Shown here: positions 21,317 through 31,147 of the stretch, piece after piece | Layout of the letters: each line of letters starts with the position of its first letter | Position numbering within the stretch: the first letter of the stretch is position 1 | Assembly: GCA_033344735.1 (NCBI GenBank) | Contig: JAWPMW010000001.1 | Coordinates: forward strand, 1,308,171 to 1,372,170 | Length of the DNA stretch: 64,000 bases | Direction of reading: 5' to 3' | From: Gammaproteobacteria bacterium | GTDB lineage: Bacteria; Pseudomonadota; Gammaproteobacteria; UBA4575 | Program-made: the position numbers and the translations under genes | Notes under the pieces: model-generated | What the model was told of the DNA's origin: nothing | What the model saw: only the letters and a program-made list of their open reading frames with translations | The model's database searches: none

Positions 21317-21763
21317 GTGAAAAAAATAATCTTTCTCACCCTACTATCGATACTCTGTATAAGCTCTATTACGAAGTCAGATCCACAATTGAGCACCTAT
21401 AGCATTCAAATTGGTGCTTACAAAAACCCACCAGAGAATCTCATCAAAAGAGTAGAAAAATTTGGAGTAATACATACATCAAAATTCGGCGACATAACCC
21501 GGGTAAATGTTGGAAGCTTCAAAAGCAGAAGCAAAGCACAAGAATTTCTATTAAATATCCAGGAAGCCGGCTATCAAGATGCTTTCATCTCTCGATTGAA
21601 TATGATCTCAGCTACAAGCAATCTTCAAGAAACACACCAATCTGATTCAACAAGTGAAATGACTAAATTCAGAAACCTGTCAAATACAGACAAAGATAAA
21701 GCCGTCTTCATTAACGGAAAACTACACCTTAAAGAAGATAACAAATTTATCCCTGTATTATAG
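21317..21763 (+). CDS. Secreted SPOR-like domain protein
   Basis: 148 residues from the GTG at 21317. This start gives a clean signal peptide (VKKIIFLTLLSILCISSITK); a frame from ATG 21254 would add 21 residues in front of it. The mature N-terminal half, TYSIQIGAYKNPPENL and TRVNVGSFKSRSKAQEFL, is the two-strand/helix repeat of the SPOR fold, which binds denuded septal peptidoglycan. The C-terminal third is Ser/Thr/Asp-rich and shows no domain. SPOR assignment is by pattern only. Confidence 0.7.
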   Translation: MKKIIFLTLLSILCISSITKSDPQLSTYSIQIGAYKNPPENLIKRVEKFGVIHTSKFGDITRVNVGSFKSRSKAQEFLLNIQEAGYQDAFISRLNMISATSNLQETHQSDSTSEMTKFRNLSNTDKDKAVFINGKLHLKEDNKFIPVL

Positions 21764-21900
21764 GTTCAGCCATGTAAAGATATAAAAACGCTTTTAAGGT
21801 CGTTTTATTATCAATTACAATTTAGTTCTACGTTTATCAGCCTAAAACCGGTAGTATTCGCTGATGAAAAAGAAACTCTCATCCATACCGCTCCTTTGAA

Positions 21901-24132
21901 ATGGCTAAAAATAAAAAATCAAAAAAAAGCAGCGACCCTCATGCTGAGAGAGAAGCAAAAAAATATGCTCATCCGATCGCGAGTCGGGAGTTTATATTAG
22001 AACTTATCGACAAAAACGAAGGCCCGGCAACATTTACTAAATTAAAAAAATCATTGGGTTTATCTACTGAGCGCGACCTTGAATCATTAGAACGCAGACT
22101 ACGCGCCATGGAACGTGATGGCCAGTTAGTTCGCAATCGACAAGGTTCATACCTCCCTGTTGGTCGAGCTGACCTAGTTCGCGGACGCATTATCGGCCAC
22201 CCTGATGGATTCGGATTTTTAAATCCAGACGAACATGGTGAATCCGATATATTTTTATCCCCGCGAGAAATGCGCGCAGCATTACACGGTGATCGCGCTG
22301 TAGCTCAGATCACACACACAAAAAGAGATGGGCGCAAGGAAGGCCATTTGGTTGAAGTACTTGAACGCGCCAATGAACAAATCGTTGGCCGGTATCATGA
22401 AGAACAAGGCATGGGTTTCGTCATCCCCGATAACAAGCGCTTGCATCAGGATATTTTCATTGCCGCCAATAACAAGAATGGTGCTGTCCACGGTCAAATT
22501 GTAATTGCTAAAATTATTGAGCAACCCACTAAAAGAAAACAACCGATTGGTGAAATATCTGAAGTCTTAGGTGAACACATGGCGCCTGGCATGGAAATAG
22601 ATATTGCTATTCGCGTACATTCATTACCAAGCGATTTTTCTCAACAAGTTATCGATGAAGCAGAATCCTTTTCTGAACAATCCATCATTGAAGAATCTCC
22701 AAAAAGAAAAGATCTGCGTGCAACTCCCTTTGTAACAATAGATGGTGAGGATGCTAAAGATTTTGATGATGCAGTTTATTGCGAGAAAAAGGATGGTGGC
22801 TGGAAATTATATGTAGCTATTGCCGATGTTTCTTTTTATGTGCAACCAGGCAATGAATTGGATAAAGAAGCACAGTGGCGTGGTACGTCCGTATATTTTC
22901 CAGGACAAGTTATTCCCATGCTGCCAGAAAATCTGTCCAATGGTCTATGTTCATTAAATCCAGAGATACCACGTTTAACACTTGTATGCGAAATGAGTAT
23001 TTCACAGACTGGAGAAATGCAAAGTTATCAATTTTATAAAGCTGTAATTAAGTCACATGCAAGACTTACATATACGCAAGTGGCAGCTGCAATTGTAGAA
23101 AAAAAAGCAAAAGAACGTTCAGCGATCGGCGAATTGTGTACTCACTTAGACGAGTTATTCAACTTATTCAAAGAACTATTGCTTTATCGCGAACAAAGAG
23201 GTGCTATAGACTTTCATTCCACAGAGACTAAAATCGAATTCGGGCCTGATAAAAAAATTGTTCGCATCTACCCTTACGAAAGAAACGACGCACATCGCAT
23301 AATCGAAGAATGTATGATTGCCGCTAACGTTGCTGCAGCAAAATATCTCACCAAGAATAAAATTCCAGGCTTATACCGCATTCACGAAGGCCCAACAGAA
23401 ACTAAGTTAAAAGAATTACGCCAACTCCTTAAAACTTTGGGATTGAACTTACCTGGCGGTGAAAAACCTGAACCCAAACATTACGCAAATCTAATCAAAC
23501 AAGTAAACCGACGCGAAGAAGATAGATGGATAGAAACCATGTTATTGCGTTCACTATCACAAGCTGTTTACAGTCCAGATAATGCGGGTCACTTTGGGTT
23601 GGCACATGCATTTTATGCGCATTTCACCTCACCGATTCGCCGCTATCCGGACTTAATTGTACATCGCGCAATTAGCCACTTAGTTGATAAAAAGAAAGCA
23701 GCTACTTTCATGTACAGCCACAACGATCTGGTACTTCAAGGCGAGCATTGCTCAATGACAGAACGCAGGGCGGATGATGCTACGCGTGATGCAGAAGCAA
23801 CATTAAAATGTGAATTCATGCAGGACAAAGTGGGCAAGATATTTACTGGCTCAGTGACCGGTGTAACATCTTTTGGTCTATTTGTAGAACTACTTGATGT
23901 GTATGTCGAAGGGTTAGTTCACATTAGTACATTATCTGATGATTACTATCACTTTGATCCGTCTAGAATGACTTTAGAAGGCGAGTTAACTCACAAGACA
24001 TATCGACTTGGCGACACAGTCGAAATTATTGTCACCCGAGTAGATATTGATGAACGCAAAATTGATTTTGTCTTAGAGCAAAACAAAAATCCCAATAAAC
24101 GCAAGCGCCCTAAAAAGCCTAAGCGAAAATAA
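21901..24132 (+). CDS. rnr: Ribonuclease R
   Basis: 743 residues. A processive 3'-5' exoribonuclease that degrades structured RNA. Domains in order: winged-helix-like N-terminus (about 20-85), cold-shock domains (GRIIGHPDGFGFLNPDEHG), the RNB catalytic domain with the Asp cluster DGEDAKDFDDAVYC and TSPIRRYPDLIVHRAI, then the C-terminal S1 domain (GSVTGVTSFGLFVELLDVYV) and a Lys/Arg tail. rlmB follows 21 bp downstream, the conserved pair. Confidence 0.97.
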   Translation: MAKNKKSKKSSDPHAEREAKKYAHPIASREFILELIDKNEGPATFTKLKKSLGLSTERDLESLERRLRAMERDGQLVRNRQGSYLPVGRADLVRGRIIGHPDGFGFLNPDEHGESDIFLSPREMRAALHGDRAVAQITHTKRDGRKEGHLVEVLERANEQIVGRYHEEQGMGFVIPDNKRLHQDIFIAANNKNGAVHGQIVIAKIIEQPTKRKQPIGEISEVLGEHMAPGMEIDIAIRVHSLPSDFSQQVIDEAESFSEQSIIEESPKRKDLRATPFVTIDGEDAKDFDDAVYCEKKDGGWKLYVAIADVSFYVQPGNELDKEAQWRGTSVYFPGQVIPMLPENLSNGLCSLNPEIPRLTLVCEMSISQTGEMQSYQFYKAVIKSHARLTYTQVAAAIVEKKAKERSAIGELCTHLDELFNLFKELLLYREQRGAIDFHSTETKIEFGPDKKIVRIYPYERNDAHRIIEECMIAANVAAAKYLTKNKIPGLYRIHEGPTETKLKELRQLLKTLGLNLPGGEKPEPKHYANLIKQVNRREEDRWIETMLLRSLSQAVYSPDNAGHFGLAHAFYAHFTSPIRRYPDLIVHRAISHLVDKKKAATFMYSHNDLVLQGEHCSMTERRADDATRDAEATLKCEFMQDKVGKIFTGSVTGVTSFGLFVELLDVYVEGLVHISTLSDDYYHFDPSRMTLEGELTHKTYRLGDTVEIIVTRVDIDERKIDFVLEQNKNPNKRKRPKKPKRK

Positions 24133-24153
24133 CTTAAGCAAAATTATATTTAG

Positions 24154-24897
24154 ATGAGCAAGAAAGAGATTCTTCCTGGCATCCATACAGTTGACTCACT
24201 GTTGCGATGGCAACCACAACGTGCACATTCTATTTGGCTAGAGCAAAATAAAAAAAATCACCGCATTGAACAGTTAATTGCATACGCCAAAAAACTGGGT
24301 ATATCTATTCAGCAAGTGCAACGAGTCAAATTAGATCAATTATGCGAAGGTGCACAACACCAAGGCATTGCTGCCAGCTGTTCGCCCACTCCTCTTTTAG
24401 ACGAGCATGACTTGATCACTCAAGTTAGCGGCGCACCTACCCCTCCACTAATATTAATTTTAGATGAGATCAGTGACCCACATAATTTTGGCGCTTGCTT
24501 AAGAACCGCAGATGCTGCCGGAGTTGCCGCAGTGGTGATCCCACAAAGAAATTCTGCGCCTTTTTCTCCTATTGTTCATAAAATAGCCTCTGGCGCCACA
24601 CTAAGACTCACGATTACCAAAACCACAAATTTATCAAGGTTTATAGATGCGATCAAAAAATCCGGCGTATGGGTCTACGGTGCAGCAGGAGAAGCCTCCA
24701 AATCAGTCTACCAATCCAACCTTACTCAAGCGTCAGCCATTGTAATGGGCGCTGAAGGCCAGGGATTGAGACGTCTAACACAAGAACGCTGTGATGAGCT
24801 CTACTCGCTCCCAATGTTAGGTGGTGTAGAAAGCTTAAATGTATCTGTAGCTACTGGTATTTTCCTATATGAGGCAGTGCGACAACGAGGTCATTGA
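24154..24897 (+). CDS. rlmB: 23S rRNA (guanosine-2'-O-)-methyltransferase RlmB
   Basis: 247 residues. A SpoU-family knotted methyltransferase modifying G2251 of 23S rRNA. An N-terminal substrate-binding domain (LPGIHTVDSLLRW) is followed by the SPOUT motifs: DEISDPHNFGACLRTADAAG (motif 1), VMGAEGQGLRRL (motif 2) and LPMLGGVESLNVSVATGIF (motif 3). It lies directly after rnr. Confidence 0.95.
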   Translation: MSKKEILPGIHTVDSLLRWQPQRAHSIWLEQNKKNHRIEQLIAYAKKLGISIQQVQRVKLDQLCEGAQHQGIAASCSPTPLLDEHDLITQVSGAPTPPLILILDEISDPHNFGACLRTADAAGVAAVVIPQRNSAPFSPIVHKIASGATLRLTITKTTNLSRFIDAIKKSGVWVYGAAGEASKSVYQSNLTQASAIVMGAEGQGLRRLTQERCDELYSLPMLGGVESLNVSVATGIFLYEAVRQRGH

Positions 24898-24963
24898 ATG
24901 TTCCACCCTGCTCACGTACACTTCGCGTCTTTAATTTTACCAGCTACCTTTCCTCACCGTTAA

Positions 24964-24979
24964 TGTCCACGGGAGGACA
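24964..24979 (+). promoter_or_regulatory. Short hairpin in the rpsF leader
   Basis: A stem TGTCC/GGACA with a six-base loop ACGGGA lies about 20 bp before the rpsF start, ahead of the ribosome site AAGGAG. rpsF leaders often bind S6:S18 for autoregulation; whether this hairpin is that element is inference and would need a covariance-model search. Confidence 0.3.
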
Positions 24980-24998
24980 CAGACCTTAAGGAGCCATA

Positions 24999-25466
24999 AT
25001 GAGACATTACGAAATCGTATTTCTGGTCCATCCAGATCAGAGCGACCAGGTATCTGCTATGGTCGATCGCTACAAAGCCATGATTGAAAACGGAAATGGT
25101 AAAGTCCACCGTTTAGAAGATTGGGGCCGTAGAATTCTTGCATACCCTATCAATAAGATCCTTAAAGCACATTATGTATTACTCAACATTGAGACTACTC
25201 AAGAGATTCTTGACGAGCTAGTCAGTGCATTCCGCTTTAATGATGCGGTACTTCGCCACATGGTATTGAGCTGCAAAGAAGCAGTGACTGAGCCTTCTCC
25301 AATGATGAAGTCTCTTGAAAGAGAGCGTGAGCGTGATACACGCGAAACTAGACCCCCAAGAGCCGAACAAGCTCCTAGCGAAGAAGCAACTGAAGCAGAA
25401 ATAAACGATGCTGCTGAAGCTGCACCAATTGAAGAAGCTGCAACCGAAGCAGCAGTGGAGGAATAA
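24999..25466 (+). CDS. rpsF: 30S ribosomal protein S6 (bS6)
   Basis: 155 residues. [18 protein letters not shown] and [16 protein letters not shown] are diagnostic. The C-terminal 40 residues form an extended Glu/Ala-rich acidic tail ([19 protein letters not shown]), longer than the E. coli tail. Strong ribosome site (AAGGAGCC). It starts the operon rpsF-rpsR-DUF2232-rplI. Confidence 0.97.
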   Translation: MRHYEIVFLVHPDQSDQVSAMVDRYKAMIENGNGKVHRLEDWGRRILAYPINKILKAHYVLLNIETTQEILDELVSAFRFNDAVLRHMVLSCKEAVTEPSPMMKSLERERERDTRETRPPRAEQAPSEEATEAEINDAAEAAPIEEAATEAAVEE

Positions 25467-25468
25467 TC

Positions 25469-25693
25469 ATGTCTAAATATTTTCGCAGAAGAAGATACTG
25501 CCGATTCACTGAAGAAGGCATTAAGCAGATCGACTATAAAGATATCGATCTACTGAAAGATTTCGTCACGGAAACAGGCAAAATTGTTCCTAGTCGAATC
25601 ACAGGCACTAAAGCACGCTATCAACGCCAGTTAACAACCGCTATCAAGCGCGCGCGTTACCTAGCTTTACTGCCGTATAGCGACCAACACTAA
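25469..25693 (+). CDS. rpsR: 30S ribosomal protein S18 (bS18)
   Basis: 74 residues, [20 protein letters not shown] and [20 protein letters not shown] are the S18 signatures. It begins 2 bp after rpsF, so translation is probably coupled. The single Cys in RRYCRF is not in a zinc motif. Confidence 0.97.
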   Translation: MSKYFRRRRYCRFTEEGIKQIDYKDIDLLKDFVTETGKIVPSRITGTKARYQRQLTTAIKRARYLALLPYSDQH

Positions 25694-25760
25694 GAATTTG
25701 GCGTCCTAAAACAGAAGTTTAATGGCGCCAAACTCTTAGCTCAAACAACCCTAGGTTGTT
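25690..25760 (+). promoter_or_regulatory. Two consecutive hairpins between rpsR and the DUF2232 gene
   Basis: The first inverted repeat pairs CTAAGAATTTGGCG (25690-25703, containing the rpsR stop) with CGCCAAACTCTTAG (25726-25739). The second, AACAACC-CTA-GGTTGTT (25744-25760), ends 4 bp before the ATG at 25765. Neither has a U-run, so neither looks like a full intrinsic terminator; they may set the stoichiometry between ribosomal genes and the membrane-protein gene, or protect mRNA ends. Confidence 0.45.
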
Positions 25761-25764
25761 CGCC

Positions 25765-26652
25765 ATGATGAAGAACTTTGCCAGCTTTACGCTTTCGGGA
25801 AAGTTTCCCGCATTTACTGTCGTCTTTGGCTTTTTATTGTTTGCATTAGTATTCCCATTAAGTGCCGTAATAAGCGGTACTGCCATCGTACTAATCACGC
25901 TACATGCTGGACCCAAGAATAGTTTTTCAATCGTCCTAGCTTGCACCATAGCATTATCTCTTATGAGTGCTGTTTTAATTGGCAATGCTTCCCTTGGCGC
26001 CGCAACAGGAGTTGCTCAATTATTACCTAGTTTCATACTTGCCGTGATTTTTTACTCAACACGCTCTTTATCGTTATCGCTGCAAGCAGCTTCACTACTA
26101 GGCGCTCTTGCATTCATCCTTGTCAGTGCAGCTTTCCCAGATAGTGCTCAATTTTGGCAACAATCTTTAAGCTCAATCTTAGCTCCGGTACTTGAAACAG
26201 GTGGATATAACGCTGAACAAAGCGCCGTTATTATTGCTCAGACAGCTAAATTCATGACCGGTTTATTGATTGCTTCTATCGTGTTGGTACATAGCTGTAT
26301 CTTGTTATTTGGCTACAAGCTGAAATGCATTGTCGATGATAACCAGCAATTTAAACGTGATTTCCAATCAATACGCTTAGGCAAGGTACTTGCGGCACTG
26401 GCAGTTGCGGTTGCTATATGGGCATTTCTGGCCCAATCAGCCTTCGCAGCACAACTATGCGGCATATTGACAATCCTATTCTTTTTGCAAGGAATGGCGG
26501 TCATCCATACCACTAGTGGGACCATGACAAAAGGCAAACTATGGTTAATAATTGCCTATATATTAGTGATATTTGTTCCGCAAGTGATCCTCGCCGTTAT
26601 ACTGCTAGGTATATTCGAAACATTTTTCAAAATACGCGAACGCGTTAAGTAA
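25765..26652 (+). CDS. DUF2232 integral membrane protein in the rpsR-rplI operon
   Basis: 295 residues with about eight hydrophobic helices; polar stretches are short and there are no catalytic motifs. I chose ATG 25765 (ATGATGAAG) over a TTG at 25756. Members of this family are found between rpsR and rplI in many proteobacteria. Function is not established. Compared with the flanking ribosomal genes its upstream hairpins suggest separate control of expression. Confidence 0.85.
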   Translation: MMKNFASFTLSGKFPAFTVVFGFLLFALVFPLSAVISGTAIVLITLHAGPKNSFSIVLACTIALSLMSAVLIGNASLGAATGVAQLLPSFILAVIFYSTRSLSLSLQAASLLGALAFILVSAAFPDSAQFWQQSLSSILAPVLETGGYNAEQSAVIIAQTAKFMTGLLIASIVLVHSCILLFGYKLKCIVDDNQQFKRDFQSIRLGKVLAALAVAVAIWAFLAQSAFAAQLCGILTILFFLQGMAVIHTTSGTMTKGKLWLIIAYILVIFVPQVILAVILLGIFETFFKIRERVK

Positions 26653-26688
26653 ATAAATAAACATATTGATATTTGAAGGGAAAAAGCA

Positions 26689-27138
26689 ATGGAAGTTATT
26701 TTATTATCAAAAGTAGAAAACCTAGGTGCGCTAGGTGACAAAGTGAATGTACGCTCAGGTTTTGCACGCAATTATCTTATACCTCAAGGCAAAGCTAAAT
26801 TTGCCACACCTGAAAATATTGCTGAGTTTGAGGCGCGCAGAGCCGAACTCGAAGCAGTTGCCGCTAGTGCTTTAGCTGAAGCAGAAGAGCGTAAAGCCAA
26901 ATTAGATGGCGTATCAATCACAATTCCTGCAAAAGAAGCAAGTGAAGGTAAATTATTTGGTTCAGTTAACAACGTTGATGTTCTAGAAGCATTGAATGCC
27001 CAGGGCCACCAAATTCAAAAACGTGAAATTCGCATGCCTGATGGCGCATTCCATAATATTGGTGAATACCAAATTGAATTGCACTTACACTCAGATGTAG
27101 ACGCAACAGTAACTATCAATATAGTTGCTGAAGAATAG
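26689..27138 (+). CDS. rplI: 50S ribosomal protein L9 (bL9)
   Basis: 149 residues. MEVILLSKVENLGALGDKV and VRSGFARNYLIPQGKA are the N-terminal rRNA-binding domain, followed by the long connecting helix (about 40-75, Ala/Glu-rich) and the C-terminal domain (HQIQKREIRMPDGAFHNIGE). Ribosome site GAAGGGAAAAAGC precedes the ATG. Confidence 0.97.
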   Translation: MEVILLSKVENLGALGDKVNVRSGFARNYLIPQGKAKFATPENIAEFEARRAELEAVAASALAEAEERKAKLDGVSITIPAKEASEGKLFGSVNNVDVLEALNAQGHQIQKREIRMPDGAFHNIGEYQIELHLHSDVDATVTINIVAEE

Positions 27139-27163
27139 CTATTAAAGGTCATAAAACCTAGAT

Positions 27164-28570
27164 ATGGCAGAAACAATTTCTAGCGCAGATTACTCTGCAC
27201 CAAACGCAGAATCGTTACGCACGCCTCCTTACTCGCTTGAAGCAGAACAGGCAGTACTTGGAGGCTTGATGCTCGAGAATGGCACCTGGGATCAGATAGT
27301 CGACACTTTGAACGAAAATGACTTTCACTTATTTGATCATCGCATAATATTTAGAGCTATTGCTGATCTTGCATATCAGAATCACCCATTTGATGTTGTC
27401 ACCCTAGCAGACAAAATCAAACACTCTGAAGATGCTTCCGGAGTTAATAGTAAGAACATTACTGCTTATATGGCAACGCTTGCCAAAGAAACTCCTACTG
27501 CCGCAAATATCTCTGCTTACGCCGACATTGTTAGAGAAAAATCTATCCTGCGTCAGCTAGCTACCACCGGCACTGACATTGCCGGCACAGCATATCAACC
27601 ACAAGGCATGCATAGCCGTGATCTACTGGATATTGCCGAGAAGAAGATTTTTGAAATAGGCGATCATGGTTCTAAAGGCATGGGCGGTTTTAAGGGCATG
27701 AAAGAATTGCTTAAGACAACTGTAGAACGGATTGACGAATTATTTGAGCGTGGTGACGCCATTACAGGTACAGCGACAGGTTTTGATCAGTTTGATGAAA
27801 ATACTTCAGGCTTACAAAAAGGTGATCTAATTATTGTCGCTGGTCGACCTTCTATGGGCAAAACCAGTTTAGCTATGAACATGGCTGAATATGCAGTGAT
27901 ACAAAAACAAGAAACAGTAGCGATCTTCAGCATGGAAATGCCTAGCCATCAATTGACTATGCGCATGCTGTCTTCAATTGGACGAATAAATCAACAGAAT
28001 ATTCGCACCGGAAAGCTTTCAGATGAAGACTGGCCAAGACTAACCAGCGCAGTATCCATGCTCTCAGAATCGAAACTGTTTATCGATGACAGCCCCGCAT
28101 TAAGTCCCACTGAAATTCGTGCACGCGCACGACGATTAAAGCGTGAGCATGGATTATCTTTAATCGTTATTGATTACTTACAGTTAATGCAAGTAACAGG
28201 TAGCAACGAGAATCGGACTAATGATGTCTCTGAAATTTCACGCTCATTGAAAGCACTCGCAAAAGAATTAGAAGTCCCGGTAATCGCATTGTCACAGCTC
28301 AATCGAAGTCTTGAGCAACGTACAGACAAACGTCCAGTGATGTCTGATTTACGCGAGTCTGGTGCGATTGAACAAGATGCTGATCTAATTGTGTTTATAT
28401 ACCGAGATGAAGTCTATAACGAAGAAACACCAGACAAAGGCACAGCAGAGATTATTGTCGCAAAACAACGTAATGGCCCGATATTTAAAACTCGATTAAC
28501 GTTTTTGGGTCAGTACACACGTTTCGAAAACTTTATTCCCGAGATGTATAGTAACGAGAAATATTCATGA
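27164..28570 (+). CDS. dnaB: Replicative DNA helicase DnaB
   Basis: 468 residues. The N-terminal collar domain (LEAEQAVLGGLMLENGTWD) and RecA-like C-terminal domain with Walker A GRPSMGKTSLAMNMA, Walker B LIVIDYLQLM and the H4 region ALSQLNRSLEQRTDKRPVMS. No intein insertion. Its stop overlaps the alr start as ATGA. Confidence 0.97.
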   Translation: MAETISSADYSAPNAESLRTPPYSLEAEQAVLGGLMLENGTWDQIVDTLNENDFHLFDHRIIFRAIADLAYQNHPFDVVTLADKIKHSEDASGVNSKNITAYMATLAKETPTAANISAYADIVREKSILRQLATTGTDIAGTAYQPQGMHSRDLLDIAEKKIFEIGDHGSKGMGGFKGMKELLKTTVERIDELFERGDAITGTATGFDQFDENTSGLQKGDLIIVAGRPSMGKTSLAMNMAEYAVIQKQETVAIFSMEMPSHQLTMRMLSSIGRINQQNIRTGKLSDEDWPRLTSAVSMLSESKLFIDDSPALSPTEIRARARRLKREHGLSLIVIDYLQLMQVTGSNENRTNDVSEISRSLKALAKELEVPVIALSQLNRSLEQRTDKRPVMSDLRESGAIEQDADLIVFIYRDEVYNEETPDKGTAEIIVAKQRNGPIFKTRLTFLGQYTRFENFIPEMYSNEKYS

Positions 28571-29646
28571 GACGTTCGGCATACGCCTTAATAAGACTAG
28601 AACATCTCGAACACAATCTAAATATTCTAAGAACATTTGCTTCAAACTCGAAAATAATCTCAGTAGTTAAAGCAGATGCTTATGGACATGGTTTAGCGAA
28701 AACTGCACAAGCGCTATCACAGAGTGATGCATTTGCTGTTGCATGTGCAAATGAAGCTGTCGAATTACGCGCTGCTAGAATCTTGCATCCTATTATTTGT
28801 TTACAAGGTTTTTCAAACGAGGCAGAGTTAAAAATGATTGCCGATGCCAATGTGCAGGCTGTCATACATAACAACCAACAAATCAAACTACTAAAAAGCC
28901 ACAAGCTCAACCAATCCATTCAAGTATGGCTAAAAATCGATACCGGTATGGGACGGCTGGGTTTTCGCCCAGAAGACGCACGCCATGCCTACCAACAGCT
29001 ACAAACTATTAATTCCATATCCAAAATTCGCTTAATGACACATTTTGCTAATGCAGACTTGCTGGATGACGATTTTACCCAACGCCAGTTAAAATCATTT
29101 GATAATGTAACAAAGAGCTTGCCGGGATGTGAAAGAAGCGCTGCCAATTCCGCTGCAACACTTGCTTACTCAAATTCACTCTATGAGTGGGTGAGATCAG
29201 GATTAGCGTTATATGGTATTTCTCCCTTTCAAGTAGACAAAACCCACCCTGACACCAGCGAACTAAAACCAGTAATGTCATTACACGCGCCTTTAATTTC
29301 AATCAAGCAATTTAAACAAGGCGATAAAATTGGTTATGGAAGCACATATACCTGTCCACGTGAAATGCGTGTTGGTGTCATTGCTATTGGCTATGCTGAT
29401 GGTTATCCGCGCACTTTAACAACTGCTGTCAATGTAAGTTTAAATGGCAATCTTGCTCCCATCATAGGGCGTGTCTCTATGGATATGATTACTATTGATC
29501 TTAGCCATACAGACGCCAACTTAGGTGATGACGTCGAACTGTGGGGGGATGATATTTCAATAACTGAGATTGCTAATTCAGCAAACACTATTAGTTATGA
29601 GTTACTATGTGGCATCTCAGGGCGCGTCGATCGACGTTACCAGTAA
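28567..29646 (+). CDS. alr: Alanine racemase
   Basis: 359 residues, PLP-dependent interconversion of L- and D-alanine for peptidoglycan. The PLP lysine lies in VVKADAYGHGL near the N-terminus; the catalytic Tyr lies in GYGSTYTCPREMRVG; GRVSMDMITIDLS is also typical. It overlaps dnaB by 4 bp, as in other gammaproteobacteria. Confidence 0.96.
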   Translation: MRRSAYALIRLEHLEHNLNILRTFASNSKIISVVKADAYGHGLAKTAQALSQSDAFAVACANEAVELRAARILHPIICLQGFSNEAELKMIADANVQAVIHNNQQIKLLKSHKLNQSIQVWLKIDTGMGRLGFRPEDARHAYQQLQTINSISKIRLMTHFANADLLDDDFTQRQLKSFDNVTKSLPGCERSAANSAATLAYSNSLYEWVRSGLALYGISPFQVDKTHPDTSELKPVMSLHAPLISIKQFKQGDKIGYGSTYTCPREMRVGVIAIGYADGYPRTLTTAVNVSLNGNLAPIIGRVSMDMITIDLSHTDANLGDDVELWGDDISITEIANSANTISYELLCGISGRVDRRYQ

Positions 29647-29729
29647 AATATTCTTCCAGCAAAATTGAACTGAGTTAAGTTAATCTTGACTAACATGCAT
29701 AAGAACTCTGCATTCCTAAAGGATTCATT

Positions 29730-30485
29730 ATGCAATCACACCAACAAACCACCTCACTTCCAGTAAGCTTTTCATCGGTCCTGCTATTGGTATTTGGCCT
29801 TAATGCATGCTCAACCTATGGGGACAAAGTAGCTCCAATACCATTACCAAGTGAACAAACAGGGGGACTTGAAGTTAATAATGTTGGTTTATATGCCGAA
29901 GCCTACTTGGAGCAAGACGCTGCTGAACAGGCATTTGGCTTTGATATCAGAGGAGCTGGCGTACTACCGGTAAGATTTGTACTTGACAATCAGTCTGAAG
30001 GCGATATAGAAATCCGTGGTGACCAAACCTTTTTAATTGACGCCGAAAATCAAGCGTGGCCTTTACTGACTTATGACCAAGCATACCGACGTGTCAATCA
30101 ACACGTAGAGCTAGGAGAAACTGCTAAAGGCGCGGCTAAGCCGGCAGTATTACTTGCGGCGACAGGTGCACTGGTCGGTGCAGCAGTTGGTGTTGTTACG
30201 GGTGATAGCGCAGCAGAAGGTGCTGGTCGTGGTGCAGCAGCAGGAGCTGCGGCGGGCGCTGTAATTGGTGGTGCAAAACGTTACCAAGAAATTGGCCAAG
30301 AAATCAGAGAAGATCTAGCCCATGATTCATTTGATAATCGCAGTATTGAAACTGGTGAGATTGCTCATGGATTTTTATTCTTCCCAGGCAACCAGGAGAT
30401 TTCTTCTCTAAACTCATTAAGAGTTTCAATCATTATGAATGATCAACCACAAACAATTAAATTAACATTACATGAAAAGATTTAA
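29730..30485 (+). CDS. Glycine-zipper lipoprotein
   Basis: 251 residues. The N-terminal signal ends in a lipobox LNAC (Cys at residue 27, followed by STYGDK), so the protein is probably lipid-anchored. The middle holds a long Gly/Ala-rich segment (LLAATGALVGAAVGVVTG and GRGAAAGAAAGAVIGG), the glycine-zipper pattern of SmtA/17-kDa-antigen-like envelope proteins, flanked by beta-rich sequence. The Ser preceding the zipper region and the +2 Ser after Cys suggest outer-membrane sorting. Exact role unknown. Confidence 0.75.
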   Translation: MQSHQQTTSLPVSFSSVLLLVFGLNACSTYGDKVAPIPLPSEQTGGLEVNNVGLYAEAYLEQDAAEQAFGFDIRGAGVLPVRFVLDNQSEGDIEIRGDQTFLIDAENQAWPLLTYDQAYRRVNQHVELGETAKGAAKPAVLLAATGALVGAAVGVVTGDSAAEGAGRGAAAGAAAGAVIGGAKRYQEIGQEIREDLAHDSFDNRSIETGEIAHGFLFFPGNQEISSLNSLRVSIIMNDQPQTIKLTLHEKI

Positions 30486-30654
30486 CTCAAACTCAATCTG
30501 TATATTACGCACTGAACTAAATCTATCGATCATTCCTGAAGCACTTGTTATAGCTAAAAACTGTAACTGTGAACTCGTTCAAACTAATAGTAAGGAATTT
30601 TAATAACAGCTGTGGGATAGTGAGGGACTACAAAAATAATACACATTACTTGTC

Positions 30655-31143
30655 GTGAGCACATTCGAAAGCGAACAAAAAATCATATCAAGCAGTAGCT
30701 CTGATTTAGATCGACGCGAGGAAAATGAACGTAGAAATCCTACTTTAAAAGGATTTATTTTAGGATGCTTTAAATGCCAACGTAGAGATCAACGCCGTGC
30801 CAACTGTAATGCTCATTACAGAACTGATTGGTACGACACAAAATTATTTATAATGGCTTTGGGGATTCTGTTTTTGTCAGTTGCCGATGCCGCTATGACA
30901 ATGACACTTTTAAATAATGGAGCTGTTGAAATAAATCCATTTATGAATTACCTACTGAAACAAAGTATTCATGCGTTTGTATACACAAAGCTAGCACTGA
31001 CGTCAGTTTGTATATTTGTATTAGTAGCTCACTATCACTCTAAATTATTTAATACTATTAGAGTAGATATATTATTAACGTTTGCACTAATGGTTTATTC
31101 AATTCTAGTAATATACGAATTAATTTTATATTTCATCTATTAA
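30655..31143 (+). CDS. Small membrane protein, DUF5658-like
   Basis: 162 residues from a GTG start with no obvious ribosome site, so the start is uncertain. The N-terminal 60 residues are hydrophilic and Arg-rich with three Cys (GCFKCQRRDQRRANC); the rest has three membrane helices (about 63-83, 99-121, 136-160). The spacing and the segment DAAMTMTLLNNGAVEINPFM recall the DUF5658 family of three-helix proteins; that match is from memory and tentative. Confidence 0.55.
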   Translation: MSTFESEQKIISSSSSDLDRREENERRNPTLKGFILGCFKCQRRDQRRANCNAHYRTDWYDTKLFIMALGILFLSVADAAMTMTLLNNGAVEINPFMNYLLKQSIHAFVYTKLALTSVCIFVLVAHYHSKLFNTIRVDILLTFALMVYSILVIYELILYFIY

Positions 31144-31147
31144 CAAA

